64,000 nt of DNA, taken from Pontiellaceae bacterium B12219 (GTDB lineage: Bacteria; Verrucomicrobiota; Kiritimatiellia; Kiritimatiellales; Pontiellaceae). A program made the position numbers and the translations under genes. This document shows positions 28,590 to 37,858 of the stretch, piece after piece; within the stretch, counting starts at the first letter, position 1, and every line of letters starts with the position of its first letter. The stretch spans positions 24,179 through 88,178 of the forward strand of contig JARNMJ010000013.1 in assembly GCA_029432795.1 (NCBI GenBank), given 5' to 3'. The notes beneath the pieces were generated by a model that was not told the origin of the DNA, did not search any database, and saw nothing but the letters and a program-made list of their open reading frames with translations.

Positions 28590-29733
28590 TGTAGAGACCG
28601 GTTCAGGATATTATTTGGGTTCACTTGCCGGTTCGTCGGCAAAGCAGTTGAACAAAGGGTTTCTGGGTTCGATAGTAGCGCTGGCGTCTTTATTGCCGAT
28701 GCTCGCCTATGCCGGAATTATTTCGGTCGAAACCGTCAACATGATCGGGCGCTATATGGCGCTGGCGATTGTGGCGCTCGGGCTCGATCTGATTTGGGGA
28801 TACACCGGAATTCTGAGCCTCTGCCAGGCGCTGTTTTTTTCCATCGGCGGGTATGCGATGGGGATTTATCTGGCGCATCAGGGCACGCTGCACAACGGAA
28901 TTCCCGAAGCGCTCTATGTGGTCTATCCCTATAAAGTCGGGGAAACGCGCGGCATGGAAGTGCTGCCCTGGTTCTGGGCGATTTTTAAATCGTTCAACCT
29001 GACACTGATTCTCGGGATTTTATTACCCGGTTTATTGGCCGGCTTCATCGGTTTTCTGGGTTTTAAGAGCCGGGTGAAAGGGGTGTATTTCTCCATTCTC
29101 ACGCAGGCACTGACGGTGGCTGCAATGATGTTCTTCAGTAAAAACGAAATGAAACTTTGCGGTACCAATGGACTGACCCACTTTAAAACCATCGCCGGTT
29201 TTGATCTCAGCGATCCGAACGTTAAAATCGCGCTCTACGTGGTGACGCTGATTTGTCTGATTGTGGCCTATCTGCTTTGTCTGGCGATTACCCGCTCGCG
29301 GTTTGGCCGGGTCTTGCTGGCGGTGCGCGATTCCGAAACGGCACTGCGTTTTGCAGGCTATGAACCGTTTGCTTTTAAAACGGCCATCTTTGCTTTCGCC
29401 GGAATGCTCGCCGGATTGGCCGGTCTGCTCTACACACCGCAGGCCAACATCATCACGCCGTCGTATATGGAAGCACGCTGGTCAATTTTGATGGTGATCT
29501 GGGTGGCCGTCGGCGGGCGCGGAACGCTTTGCGGCGCGGTGGTCGGTGCGCTGTTGATTAACCTGTTGTACAGCGTACTCACTTCCCAGTGGAGCATCGG
29601 TTCCTTTGATTGGAAACCCGAATATTGGCCGATCGTGCTCGGCCTGCTGTTTATCGTTGTCGTGCTGGCCCTGCCGAATGGCGTGATCGGTGTGTGGCGT
29701 AAAATGGTTGGAAAAGTAACGGAGCTCGACTAA
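28582..29733 (+). CDS. urtC: Urea ABC transporter permease UrtC
   Basis: 383 residues, LivM-type with about ten membrane helices and the characteristic G-L-D-L-I-W-G-Y-T-G-I-L-S-L-C-Q-A near residue 80 and A-V-R-D-S-E-T-A-L-R-F-A-G in the cytoplasmic coupling loop. It pairs with UrtB to form the channel. ATG at 28582 overlaps the urtB stop; an upstream in-frame start at 28525 would lie deep in urtB and is rejected. Its last base is the first of urtD. Confidence 0.93.
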   Translation: MTNVETGSGYYLGSLAGSSAKQLNKGFLGSIVALASLLPMLAYAGIISVETVNMIGRYMALAIVALGLDLIWGYTGILSLCQALFFSIGGYAMGIYLAHQGTLHNGIPEALYVVYPYKVGETRGMEVLPWFWAIFKSFNLTLILGILLPGLLAGFIGFLGFKSRVKGVYFSILTQALTVAAMMFFSKNEMKLCGTNGLTHFKTIAGFDLSDPNVKIALYVVTLICLIVAYLLCLAITRSRFGRVLLAVRDSETALRFAGYEPFAFKTAIFAFAGMLAGLAGLLYTPQANIITPSYMEARWSILMVIWVAVGGRGTLCGAVVGALLINLLYSVLTSQWSIGSFDWKPEYWPIVLGLLFIVVVLALPNGVIGVWRKMVGKVTELD

Positions 29734-30527
29734 TGGACTGGATCACCCCCGACTATCCCAACGAACATCCTGCGCAGAACTCGCTGTGGGATAAAAAATA
29801 CCTGCTGTTCCTCACCGGTGTCACCGCCGTTTTCGACGGATTCAAAGCGCTCGATATCGACTACTTCGGAATCTTTCACAACGAACTGCGTGTCATCATC
29901 GGCCCGAACGGAGCCGGAAAATCAACGATGTGCGATGTCATCACCGGCAAGACCCGTCCCACCACGGGAACGGTTCACTACAACGGCGAAGACATCACCA
30001 AAAAACCCGAAGCCGAAATTGTCCGCTCCGGAATCGGCCGTAAATTTCAGACGCCCACGGTCTATGACAGCCTGACGGTCTATCAGAATATGGAACTTTC
30101 ACTGCCCGGCCCGAAAGGGGTTTGGTCGGCGCTGACCGCTCGCGAAACAAAGGTGGAGCGCGATCGGATTATGACCCTGCTCGAACGGGTTCGTCTGCTC
30201 GATGCAGCCGATACCGAAGCGCGCTATCTCAGCCACGGACAACGGCAGTGGCTCGCGATCAGTTCGCTGATTCTGTCGCAGCCGCGTTTGCTGCTTGTCG
30301 ACGAACCGGCCGCCGGACTCACCGATTCGGAAACCGAACTCACCGGGGAACTGCTGCTGGAACTCAAAAAGGATCACACGCTGATTGTGATCGAGCACGA
30401 CATGGATTTTGTTCGTCAGCTCGATTCGCGTGTCACGGTGCTGTGCGAAGGCAAGTCGATGGCCGAAGGGCCGCTCGAAGAAGTGAAAGTGAACCCCGAT
30501 GTTATTGAAGCCTATTTGGGACGGTAA
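29733..30527 (+). CDS. urtD: Urea ABC transporter ATPase UrtD
   Basis: 264 residues. Walker A is G-P-N-G-A-G-K-S-T, the signature is L-S-H-G-Q-R-Q-W-L and Walker B is L-L-L-V-D-E-P-A-A-G-L, followed by the switch H in I-V-I-E-H-D-M. LivG-type ATPase with the usual N-terminal extension of about 25 residues. It overlaps urtC by 1 bp. Confidence 0.95.
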   Translation: MDWITPDYPNEHPAQNSLWDKKYLLFLTGVTAVFDGFKALDIDYFGIFHNELRVIIGPNGAGKSTMCDVITGKTRPTTGTVHYNGEDITKKPEAEIVRSGIGRKFQTPTVYDSLTVYQNMELSLPGPKGVWSALTARETKVERDRIMTLLERVRLLDAADTEARYLSHGQRQWLAISSLILSQPRLLLVDEPAAGLTDSETELTGELLLELKKDHTLIVIEHDMDFVRQLDSRVTVLCEGKSMAEGPLEEVKVNPDVIEAYLGR

Positions 30528-30540
30528 ACGATAGGCGAAG

Positions 30541-30670
30541 TATGAATTGTGAAAGATGAAGAATGAACACTGACAGATGAAAGCAGAGCACAGATGGAGT
30601 GGGTCTTCGTGCAGAAGGCGCCGCAGACCCAATTTCATCCTTCATCATTCATATTTCATTCCTCATCTCT
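30541..30670. repeat. Low-complexity inverted word-repeat spacer between urtD and urtE
   Basis: This 154-bp break in an otherwise tight operon is made of permuted short words: ATGAATTGTGAAAG, ATGAAGAATGAAC on the left; TTCATCCTTCATCATTCAT, TTTCATTCCTCATC on the right, so the flanks form a loose inverted repeat around a GC-rich middle. Similar permuted-word spacers occur at 41700-41770, 43490-43535 and 50690-50720. Confidence 0.5.
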
Positions 30671-30681
30671 AAGGAACTAAG

Positions 30682-31368
30682 ATGCTCAATGTTGAAAATT
30701 TAAGTTTTTCCTACGGGGGCGTTCAGGCGCTCACCGAGGTTACGATGAATGTGCCAACCGGGGAAATGGTTTGCATCATGGGTCGCAACGGCGTGGGGAA
30801 AACCACGCTCGTCCGCAATATTATGGGACTGCTTTCACTCTCCTTCGGCAGCGTGACTCTTGATGAAGTCGAGATATCGGCGCTGCCGCCTCATCGGCGT
30901 GTTAGGCAGGGGATGGCCTATGTGCCGCAGGGGCGGCAGATTTTTCCCCGGCTCACCGTCGAAGAAAATCTGCGTACCGGACTCGCTTCGCGTGGCGATG
31001 AAATTCTGCCGGACGTTTTTGAATATTTTCCGGTGCTCGATGAAATGCGCGGTCGAATGGGGGGCGATCTTTCCGGCGGGCAGCAGCAGCAGCTGGCGAT
31101 TGCCCGGGCGCTGGTCACCAAACCCCGCCTGCTGATTCTCGATGAACCGACTGAAGGCATTCAGCCGAACATTATTCAGCGGATCGGCGAAGTGCTCAGC
31201 ATGCTCAGTAAAGAGCAGGGCATGACGATTCTGATCGTCGAGCAGTACCTCGATTTCGTGAAAGAGTTTTCAGACCGCTTTGTATTGATGAACCGAGGCC
31301 GGGTGGTTGCGAGCGATGTCATTGACCAGCTCAGTGAAGAGCTGATCGAAGAATACCTGCATGTTTAA
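30682..31368 (+). CDS. urtE: Urea ABC transporter ATPase UrtE
   Basis: 228 residues, LivF-type. Walker A G-R-N-G-V-G-K-T-T, signature L-S-G-G-Q-Q-Q-Q-L, Walker B L-L-I-L-D-E-P-T-E-G, switch region V-E-Q-Y-L. Partner of UrtD. It is separated from urtD by a 154-bp word-repeat spacer, and a small porin-like gene follows 41 bp later. Confidence 0.95.
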   Translation: MLNVENLSFSYGGVQALTEVTMNVPTGEMVCIMGRNGVGKTTLVRNIMGLLSLSFGSVTLDEVEISALPPHRRVRQGMAYVPQGRQIFPRLTVEENLRTGLASRGDEILPDVFEYFPVLDEMRGRMGGDLSGGQQQQLAIARALVTKPRLLILDEPTEGIQPNIIQRIGEVLSMLSKEQGMTILIVEQYLDFVKEFSDRFVLMNRGRVVASDVIDQLSEELIEEYLHV

Positions 31369-31409
31369 TGATCTGAATAAAAACGAGTAATAACAAAGGA
31401 GATAGGCAC

Positions 31410-32225
31410 ATGAAAAAATCAGTGATGGCGGCTTCTGCCGTAATGGGAATGGGCGCTCTTAGTGCCGGTGCATTCGAAGCAACGGTTACGCCTTCAGTGG
31501 ATGTAAACTTCGCCAGCGCATTTGTCGGTGGAAACGGGATCACCTGGGTGGACGGCCCGATGCTGATGCCTTCGGCCTCTCTCGGAATCGACGATAAAAG
31601 CGGAAAACACCATACCAGTTTCATGTATTGGGCCGGAATCAATCTGGACGACACCAAAGGTCCGGATAACCCGAATGATGCGCAAGGAGAGATCACCGAA
31701 TGGGATGTTTTTGCGGACTACACCTACACGGGTATTGAAATGGTTGATCTTTCTGCCGGTTCAATCTTCTATGCCTTCCCGAAAATCGGCGGGCAGTACA
31801 CAACAGATGTTTATATTAAAGCGAAGCTGAATGTTCTACTTAATCCTGCAGCCACCGTTCTTTACGATGTCGATGGATCAAACTACGGTTTTCACGGCGA
31901 TATCGGGATCAGCGAAGGCTACGATTTTGAGTGCGGAGCGAGCATTGGCGCCTGGGCGAAAATTACCTGGGCCGACAGTAACTATGGTAAAGCGTACTTC
32001 AGTTCGGATGGAAACGATTATTCCGGTCTGATGAGTTATGGTGCCGGTTTGAGCGCCTCCTACGGAATCACCGAAGCGGTCAGCCTCAATGCCGGACTGG
32101 CCTATTGGAAGCTGGATAACGATGATGGTGTACTCGGTCAGACCTATGCCGCCTGGGATGCCATTGACACGCCTTCTCCGCAGGACAATGTTGTTGGAAA
32201 CGTCTCCGTCGGTTATACCTTCTAA
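31410..32225 (+). CDS. Predicted outer-membrane beta-barrel protein of the urea locus
   Basis: 271 residues. Signal peptide (residues 1-24, A-G-A-F) and a mature part made of alternating hydrophobic/polar strands with many Gly, Tyr and Trp, ending S-V-G-Y-T-F; a C-terminal Phe is the usual signal for insertion by the Bam machinery. No named family was recognised. It sits exactly between urtE and ureAB with a GGAG ribosome site, so a role in urea passage across the outer membrane is a reasonable inference. A hairpin follows it. Confidence 0.65.
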   Translation: MKKSVMAASAVMGMGALSAGAFEATVTPSVDVNFASAFVGGNGITWVDGPMLMPSASLGIDDKSGKHHTSFMYWAGINLDDTKGPDNPNDAQGEITEWDVFADYTYTGIEMVDLSAGSIFYAFPKIGGQYTTDVYIKAKLNVLLNPAATVLYDVDGSNYGFHGDIGISEGYDFECGASIGAWAKITWADSNYGKAYFSSDGNDYSGLMSYGAGLSASYGITEAVSLNAGLAYWKLDNDDGVLGQTYAAWDAIDTPSPQDNVVGNVSVGYTF

Positions 32226-32235
32226 ATCAGGTTTT

Positions 32236-32263
32236 TCCGTGAAGACTTCCGGGTCTTCACGGA
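32236..32263 (+). terminator. Hairpin between the barrel gene and ureAB
   Basis: TCCGTGAAGAC and GTCTTCACGGA form an 11-bp stem with a 6-nt loop, followed by a T-rich stretch (TTATTTTAT). It may be a full or partial terminator that sets different levels of transporter and urease. Confidence 0.7.
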
Positions 32264-32295
32264 GCTTATTTTATGACATAAACAGAGGATGAAGG

Positions 32296-33051
32296 ATGCA
32301 TTTAGGACCCCGCGAAATAGAAAAGCTGATGTTGCATAACGCCGGTTTTCTGGCACAGAAACGTTATGCAAGGGGCCTGAAACTTAATTATGTCGAAACC
32401 GTTGCCCTGCTTTCCGCCCAGCTGCTGGAGTTTATCCGCGAAGGATGTACCGTATCGCAGTTGATGGATCGCGGGAAACAGCTGTTGGGATTCGACGATG
32501 TCATGCCCGGCGTTTCCGGCATGCTTGCCGAAGTGCAGGTGGAAGGCACTTTTCCCGACGGCACCAAACTGATCACCGTGCATCAACCGGTTTGCCGCCA
32601 ACACGGCGAGCCCAAGCTGGCGCTCTATGGTTCCGGCCTCGTCCGGCAATGCGGCACCATTCCGGTGGATAATGAAAGTTCCGGAAAACCGGGCGAAATC
32701 CAATGTCTGGAAGGGGAGCTGGAACTCAACGCCGGCCGCGAAAGCATCTCCTTAATTGTGCTCAACCACGGCGACCGCCCGGTTCAGGTTGGTTCGCACT
32801 ATCCCTTTTTTGAAACCAATCCGGCCCTGCTGTTCGATCGCGCCAAAGCGTTTAACATGCGGCTCAATATTGCGGCCGGAACCGCCATCCGTTTTGAACC
32901 CGGCGAATCCAAACAGGTCGAGCTCGTTAAAATCGGCGGCACCGCCACGGTGCGCGGCGGAAATGCGCTGATACAATCAACCGACTCGCCCGAAGGCGCG
33001 CTGGATAAAGCCATCGAACAAAACTTTAATCACCAGGAGGAAGGCCAATGA
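32296..33051 (+). CDS. ureA: Urease gamma-beta fused structural subunit
   Basis: 251 residues in which a gamma subunit (about 1-100; starts [11 protein letters not shown] and has V-M-P-G-V-S-G-M-L) is fused to a beta subunit (about 130-235; P-G-E-I then [12 protein letters not shown]). The same fusion order is known from Helicobacter UreA. Gamma and beta package the alpha catalytic subunit. It overlaps ureC by 4 bp (ATGA). GAGGATGAAGG precedes the ATG. Confidence 0.95.
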   Translation: MHLGPREIEKLMLHNAGFLAQKRYARGLKLNYVETVALLSAQLLEFIREGCTVSQLMDRGKQLLGFDDVMPGVSGMLAEVQVEGTFPDGTKLITVHQPVCRQHGEPKLALYGSGLVRQCGTIPVDNESSGKPGEIQCLEGELELNAGRESISLIVLNHGDRPVQVGSHYPFFETNPALLFDRAKAFNMRLNIAAGTAIRFEPGESKQVELVKIGGTATVRGGNALIQSTDSPEGALDKAIEQNFNHQEEGQ

Positions 33052-34754
33052 ACATCAGCCGTAAAAATTATGCCGCCATGTTCGGGCCGACCACCGGCGA
33101 TAAAATCCGCCTTGGCGATACCAACCTCCTGATTGAAGTCGAAAAAGATCTCACTGTTTACGGCGACGAATGTAAGTTCGGCGGCGGTAAAGTGCTGCGC
33201 GATGGCATGGGCCAATGCTCCGGCGTATCGCAGGCCGACGCGCTCGATCTATTGATTACCAATGCCCTTATTCTCGATTACACCGGAATTTATAAAGCCG
33301 ATCTCGGCATTAAAAACGGCCGCATTCACGCCATCGGAAAAGCGGGGAATCCCGATATGATGGACGGCGTGGATCCAAATATGATCTGCGGCCCGACGAC
33401 GGAAGTCATTGCCGGTGAAAAACTGATTCTGACGGCGGGCGGTTTTGATGCCCATATTCATTTTATCTGTCCGCAGCAGATTGATGAAGCCATTGCTTCC
33501 GGGCTCACCACCATGCTCGGCGGCGGCACCGGTCCGGCCACCGGAACCAATGCCACCACCTGCACGCCCGGCGCAAACCATATTGAAATGATGCTCCGCG
33601 CCACCGATGCCTATCCCATGAATTTCGGATTTCTCGGTAAAGGCAACAGCTCCAGTCCCGTTGGGCTCACTGAGCAGATTGAAGCCGGAGCCGTTGGCCT
33701 GAAACTGCACGAAGACTGGGGCTCCACCCCGGCGGCGATCGACTGCTGCCTCGATGTTGCTGAACAATACGATGTTCAGGTTGCCATTCACACCGACACG
33801 CTGAATGAGTCCGGTATGGTGGAAAATACCTGCGCCGCTTTTAAAGGCCGGACCATTCACACCTATCACACTGAAGGGGCCGGGGGCGGACACGCGCCGG
33901 ATATCATGAAACTTTGCGGCGAGCCCAATGTGCTGCCGTCCTCCACCAACCCAACACGGCCCTACACCGTCAACACGATCGACGAGCATCTCGATATGCT
34001 GATGGTCTGTCATCATCTGGATAAACGGATTCCGGAAGACGTTGCTTTTGCCGAAAGCCGGATTCGTGGTGAAACGATTGCGGCCGAAGATATTCTGCAC
34101 GATATGGGTGCGCTTTCGATCATTTCCTCCGATTCCCAGGCGATGGGCCGCATTGGCGAAGTGATTACCCGCACGTGGCAGACCGCCCATAAAATGAAAG
34201 AGCAGCGCGGTGCATTGCCGGAAGATGAAGGCCACGGAAATGATAATTTCCGGGTCCGGCGCTACGTCGCAAAATATACGATCAATCCCTCCATTGCCCA
34301 CGGCATGAGCCATGAAATCGGTTCGATTGAACCCGGCAAGCTGGCCGACCTCGTTTTATGGCGCCCCGACTTTTTCGGCAGTAAACCGGAACTGATCCTT
34401 AAAGGCGGGGTGATTGCGCAGGCGCAGATGGGCGACCCGAATGCATCGATCCCGACGCCGCAGCCCTTTTACTCCCGTCCAATGTTTGGAAACTTCGGCT
34501 CGGCGCCCGCCAAAAATTCACTGGTCTTTGTATCTCAGGCTTCGCTCGAAAATGTGGCGAAGTACGATCTGAATAAATCCGCCGTGCCCGTGAAAAACTG
34601 CCGGACCATCGGTAAAAAAGACATGAAGCTGAACGACTTTCTGCCAGACATTGAAATTGATCCGGAGACGTACAAGGTCACGGTCAACGGCGAACACATC
34701 ACCTGCGAGTCCGCCACCAAACTCCCGCTCGCCCAGCTCTATCAGCTGTTTTAA
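33048..34754 (+). CDS. ureC: Urease alpha (catalytic) subunit
   Basis: 568 residues, normal length. It hydrolyses urea to ammonia and carbamate at a dinickel centre. Nickel ligands and catalytic residues are visible: H-I-H-F, the carbamylated Lys in [10 protein letters not shown] in [19 protein letters not shown], the flap Cys-His in M-V-C-H-H-L, and the Asp in S-S-D-S-Q-A-M-G. All look intact, so the enzyme should be active. The next gene starts 2 bp after its stop. Confidence 0.98.
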   Translation: MNISRKNYAAMFGPTTGDKIRLGDTNLLIEVEKDLTVYGDECKFGGGKVLRDGMGQCSGVSQADALDLLITNALILDYTGIYKADLGIKNGRIHAIGKAGNPDMMDGVDPNMICGPTTEVIAGEKLILTAGGFDAHIHFICPQQIDEAIASGLTTMLGGGTGPATGTNATTCTPGANHIEMMLRATDAYPMNFGFLGKGNSSSPVGLTEQIEAGAVGLKLHEDWGSTPAAIDCCLDVAEQYDVQVAIHTDTLNESGMVENTCAAFKGRTIHTYHTEGAGGGHAPDIMKLCGEPNVLPSSTNPTRPYTVNTIDEHLDMLMVCHHLDKRIPEDVAFAESRIRGETIAAEDILHDMGALSIISSDSQAMGRIGEVITRTWQTAHKMKEQRGALPEDEGHGNDNFRVRRYVAKYTINPSIAHGMSHEIGSIEPGKLADLVLWRPDFFGSKPELILKGGVIAQAQMGDPNASIPTPQPFYSRPMFGNFGSAPAKNSLVFVSQASLENVAKYDLNKSAVPVKNCRTIGKKDMKLNDFLPDIEIDPETYKVTVNGEHITCESATKLPLAQLYQLF

Positions 34755-34756
34755 GG

Positions 34757-35416
34757 ATGGCATTAAGTACGATCCAGTTGATGCATCTGGCGGATTCGGC
34801 CTTGCCGATCGGCGGCTTTGCGTTTTCAAACGGGCTGGAGGCGGCGGTGAAAAGTGGAATGGTGGCCACGCGGCCCGAGCTGATTCGCTATCTTAAAACC
34901 GCATTGAAGCAGTGGATGGCTTTCGAGGTTCCTTTTTTGAACAGTTTTTATGAAGATGCCTCTGCGGAACAGTTGCACCGGTTTGACCGAATGATGCTGT
35001 CGCCTTGCATTCGTAAAGGGTCCATCGCGCAGGGCAGGGGATGGTCGCGCCTGTTCAAAGAACTTTTTCCAACCCTTGGAAACAGCACGAAAGCCCGGCT
35101 GGCTTCCGAAGGAATTCCGCCGCATTGGCTGCCGCTGATGGTGCTGAGCCTGAAATCGGCCGGAGCGACGGCGGGGCAGGTGCGGGAACTTTTTATTTTC
35201 ACGCAGCTGCGCGATCAGCTCAGTGCGGCGGTCCGGCTCGGGCTGATCGGCCCGGCAATCGCTCAGCGTATTCAGTCCGATTTGGAACGATCAATCGCCG
35301 GTGATTTAAAAATTGCGGAATCCAAAACCGCAGCTGAAGCTTCGCGTATTGCGCCCTTAATGGATGTTGCGCAAATGCTTCAGCCGTCTTTATATTCAAA
35401 ACTCTTTCAGAACTGA
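34757..35416 (+). CDS. ureF: Urease accessory protein UreF
   Basis: 219 residues, mostly helical. The start Q-L-M-H-L-A-D-S-A-L-P-I-G-G-F-A-F-S-N-G is the family hallmark. UreF joins UreD and UreG on the apo-urease and controls UreG GTPase activity. It lies between ureC and ureG as expected. A palindrome copy (35067-35081) encodes F-P-T-L-G-N. Confidence 0.92.
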   Translation: MALSTIQLMHLADSALPIGGFAFSNGLEAAVKSGMVATRPELIRYLKTALKQWMAFEVPFLNSFYEDASAEQLHRFDRMMLSPCIRKGSIAQGRGWSRLFKELFPTLGNSTKARLASEGIPPHWLPLMVLSLKSAGATAGQVRELFIFTQLRDQLSAAVRLGLIGPAIAQRIQSDLERSIAGDLKIAESKTAAEASRIAPLMDVAQMLQPSLYSKLFQN

Positions 35417-35428
35417 GGAATTCATTCT

Positions 35429-36172
35429 ATGCATACGCACACCCACGATGGACACACCCATTCGCACGATCATGAGCACGGCCATACGCACGAGCACATG
35501 GATCATCCCGGCCATTTCACGGAGCGCGAAACGCCGCTGCCCCGCGATTTTTCAGAGCGCGCGTTCACCATTGGAATCGGCGGGCCGGTCGGATCGGGAA
35601 AAACCGCACTGACCAAAGCCATCTGTGAAAAGCTGCGCGATAAAATGAGCCTTGCCGTCGTGACCAACGATATTTTCACGCAGGAGGACGCCGAATTTCT
35701 AACCAAAAACAAAAGCCTCCCGGCTGACCGGATTATCGGTGTGGAAACCGGAGGTTGTCCGCATGCGGCAATTCGCGAGGATATTTCGCTCAATCTGAAT
35801 GCACTGGAAGAATTGATGGATCGGTTTAATGGAAAAGTGGAATGGCTGATTGTGGAAAGCGGCGGAGATAATCTGGCCGCGAACTATTCCCGAGAACTGG
35901 CGGACTACACCATTTATGTGATCGACGTTTCGGGGGGCGATAAAATACCGCGAAAGGGCGGTCCGGGTATTACGCAGTCGGATCTGCTCGTGATTAATAA
36001 AACCGACATCGCCGAATTGATCGGGGCCGATCTTGGAGTGATGGAACGCGATTCGCTGAAAATGCGCGGCGATGGACCTTTTCTTTTCACGCAGGCCCGT
36101 AATAATATCGGGGTTGATGAGGTTATTGATCAGATCTCACATGCATATAATCATCAGGTTCTGGGGGAATAA
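35429..36172 (+). CDS. ureG: Urease accessory GTPase UreG with His-rich N terminus
   Basis: 247 residues, about 40 longer than the usual UreG because of an N-terminal His-rich tail (about 14 His in the first 35 residues). The GTPase core has the P-loop [20 protein letters not shown] with the metal-binding C-P-H, and N-K-T-D. UreG delivers nickel to urease using GTP. As no ureE is present, the tail may bind nickel in its place (inference). ureF precedes it; the permease-like gene starts right after its stop. Confidence 0.95.
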   Translation: MHTHTHDGHTHSHDHEHGHTHEHMDHPGHFTERETPLPRDFSERAFTIGIGGPVGSGKTALTKAICEKLRDKMSLAVVTNDIFTQEDAEFLTKNKSLPADRIIGVETGGCPHAAIREDISLNLNALEELMDRFNGKVEWLIVESGGDNLAANYSRELADYTIYVIDVSGGDKIPRKGGPGITQSDLLVINKTDIAELIGADLGVMERDSLKMRGDGPFLFTQARNNIGVDEVIDQISHAYNHQVLGE

Positions 36173-36808
36173 ATGGAAACATCATTAGGAATTTTGTGCG
36201 TAAGCGCGTTGTTATTGGGATTGGGTCACACAGCAATGGGACCGGATCATTATTTGCCGTTCATCGCGTTGAGCAAGGCGCGGAGCTGGTCGATTAAAAA
36301 GACGGTATGGATTACGTTGATCTGTGGATTAGCTCATGTGTTCAGCTCCATTTTAATTGGTCTGTTCGGTATTGCGCTGGGTATTTCGCTGAATGCGTTG
36401 GAAATGGCCGAAGCCCTGCGCGGCGATGTGGCCGCCTGGATTCTGGTGGGTTGCGGTGCGGTCTATATGATTTGGGGCATTATGTACGGGCTCAAAAATC
36501 GGGAACATCACCATGTGGATACCAAGGATGGGAAATTAACCCCCTGGGCGCTGTTCATTATTTTTGTATTCGGTCCCTGCGAACCGCTGATTCCCGTGTT
36601 GATGTTTCCGGCTGCCACGATGAGCCTTGGTGCGGCACTCACTGTTGCCGGCATTTTTGCAATTGCCACGCTGGTGACGATGCTCGCTATGGTTCTCGCG
36701 GCTTTATACGGTCTTAAATTTGTGAGTCATAAAAATCATCGCTTTGCACATGCCGTTGCCGGGGCCGTGGTGCTGGCGTGCGGTCTTGCTGTGCAGCTTG
36801 GGCTGTAG
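36173..36808 (+). CDS. Nickel/cobalt-permease-like membrane protein (UreH-type)
   Basis: 211 residues with six hydrophobic segments. The first helix contains G-L-G-H-T-A-M-G-P-D-H-Y, resembling the H-x4-D-H nickel-selectivity signature of NiCoT/RcnA/UreH transporters, and F-G-P-C-E-P-L-I-P appears in a later helix. Location inside the urease operon supports nickel import. It could also be a related SafE/DsbD-type fold. It abuts ureG directly and ends 1 bp before ureD. Confidence 0.75.
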   Translation: METSLGILCVSALLLGLGHTAMGPDHYLPFIALSKARSWSIKKTVWITLICGLAHVFSSILIGLFGIALGISLNALEMAEALRGDVAAWILVGCGAVYMIWGIMYGLKNREHHHVDTKDGKLTPWALFIIFVFGPCEPLIPVLMFPAATMSLGAALTVAGIFAIATLVTMLAMVLAALYGLKFVSHKNHRFAHAVAGAVVLACGLAVQLGL

Positions 36809-36809
36809 C

Positions 36810-37607
36810 ATGAAAACCAGTCGGTTGGAACTTGACCATGTGGAGGGTGCCACGCGCATCACGCGGATGGTCAGTCAGGTTCCGCTCCGACTCCTGGAAA
36901 CCGGATTGCACGATCACGGTGTCGAAATTCAGCTCTCGTCGTATGGTGGCGGAATTTTGCAGGGCGACGAGGTGGGGCTTAAAATACGCTGTGGCGAAAA
37001 GACCGGTCTGCTGCTCAAATCGCAGGCCAACACCCACGTTTATCGCAACGAAACCGGCAAAAAAGCCGTGCAGCAGATTGAAGCCGACTGCGAACCGGAT
37101 TCCAAGGTCTGGAACATTCCTGAACCGGTTGTTTTGCACGAAGGTGCAATTTTCCGGCAGGAACAGGTGTGGAATATTTCCGAATCAACCGATTTTATCC
37201 TCGCGGACTGGATGCTCTCCGGCCGTAGCGAATCGGATGAACAGTTTATTTTTGAGCGCTACGAATCGTATGTGCTGATTTCGGTCGATGGAAAAGCGGT
37301 CGTCGAAGAAAATCTATCCTGCTGTCCGGCGGAAATGGATATTCGCAGTCCCGCCGCCTTTGGGCCCTACGATCTTTTGCTCAACCTTTACCTGCTCGGA
37401 CCGAATGCCGATGCTGAGGCCGAAAAACTGCGTCCGTTTCTGGATTATCCGCAGATTCACACCAATGCGTTGCCCGAAGAACGAGCCGAACTTCCGCGAA
37501 AACCGGTCTATGCCCTGAATCCGCTGCCCGATGGAAACGGCCATCTCTTCCGCGCCATGGCCCGCACCCGCCGGGAACTGCAGCCAATCATCGATCTTTT
37601 TCTTTAG
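36810..37607 (+). CDS. ureD: Urease accessory protein UreD (UreH of some species)
   Basis: 265 residues. Typical segments are S-Y-G-G-G-I-L-Q-G-D-E near residues 45-55, A-N-T-H-V-Y-R-N (the family T-x-V-Y), and V-L-H-E-G-A-I-F. UreD is the scaffold that channels nickel to the apo-enzyme with UreF and UreG. ATG at 36810 lies 1 bp past the preceding stop and begins the homology; an in-frame start at 36744 inside the permease gene is rejected. It is the last gene of the operon. Confidence 0.9.
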   Translation: MKTSRLELDHVEGATRITRMVSQVPLRLLETGLHDHGVEIQLSSYGGGILQGDEVGLKIRCGEKTGLLLKSQANTHVYRNETGKKAVQQIEADCEPDSKVWNIPEPVVLHEGAIFRQEQVWNISESTDFILADWMLSGRSESDEQFIFERYESYVLISVDGKAVVEENLSCCPAEMDIRSPAAFGPYDLLLNLYLLGPNADAEAEKLRPFLDYPQIHTNALPEERAELPRKPVYALNPLPDGNGHLFRAMARTRRELQPIIDLFL

Positions 37608-37763
37608 TATCTTGCGGTTCTTTCTGATGCTTACGAATATTTTACACCACCAGGTGGAGTGGAATAGACTGCCCCCCGATAAGCAATGACAGAGAACTAA
37701 AAAAAATATGGAAAAACTGCAATAAGATGCAGTTGATGACCGTCTCTTTCTAACATGAACAGA

Positions 37764-37797
37764 AGATCTGCACCTGTTTCAGTGCGGATCTTTCTTT
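37764..37797 (+). terminator. Terminator ending the urease operon
   Basis: AGATCTGCAC and GTGCGGATCT pair (one G-T) around an 8-nt loop and are followed by TTCTTTT. The tail touches an ATG at 37799, which argues against that ATG as the start of gspD. Confidence 0.85.
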
Positions 37798-37858
37798 TAT
37801 GAATACCATGAAGACTTTGACTCGGGCCAAAAGGGCTGAACCAACACGGGGCGGAACG

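Noticed and set aside
32296..37607. A hidden ureE in the urease operon
   Set aside because: The genes abut or overlap, leaving no room, and no UreE-like sequence with a His-rich C terminus was found.
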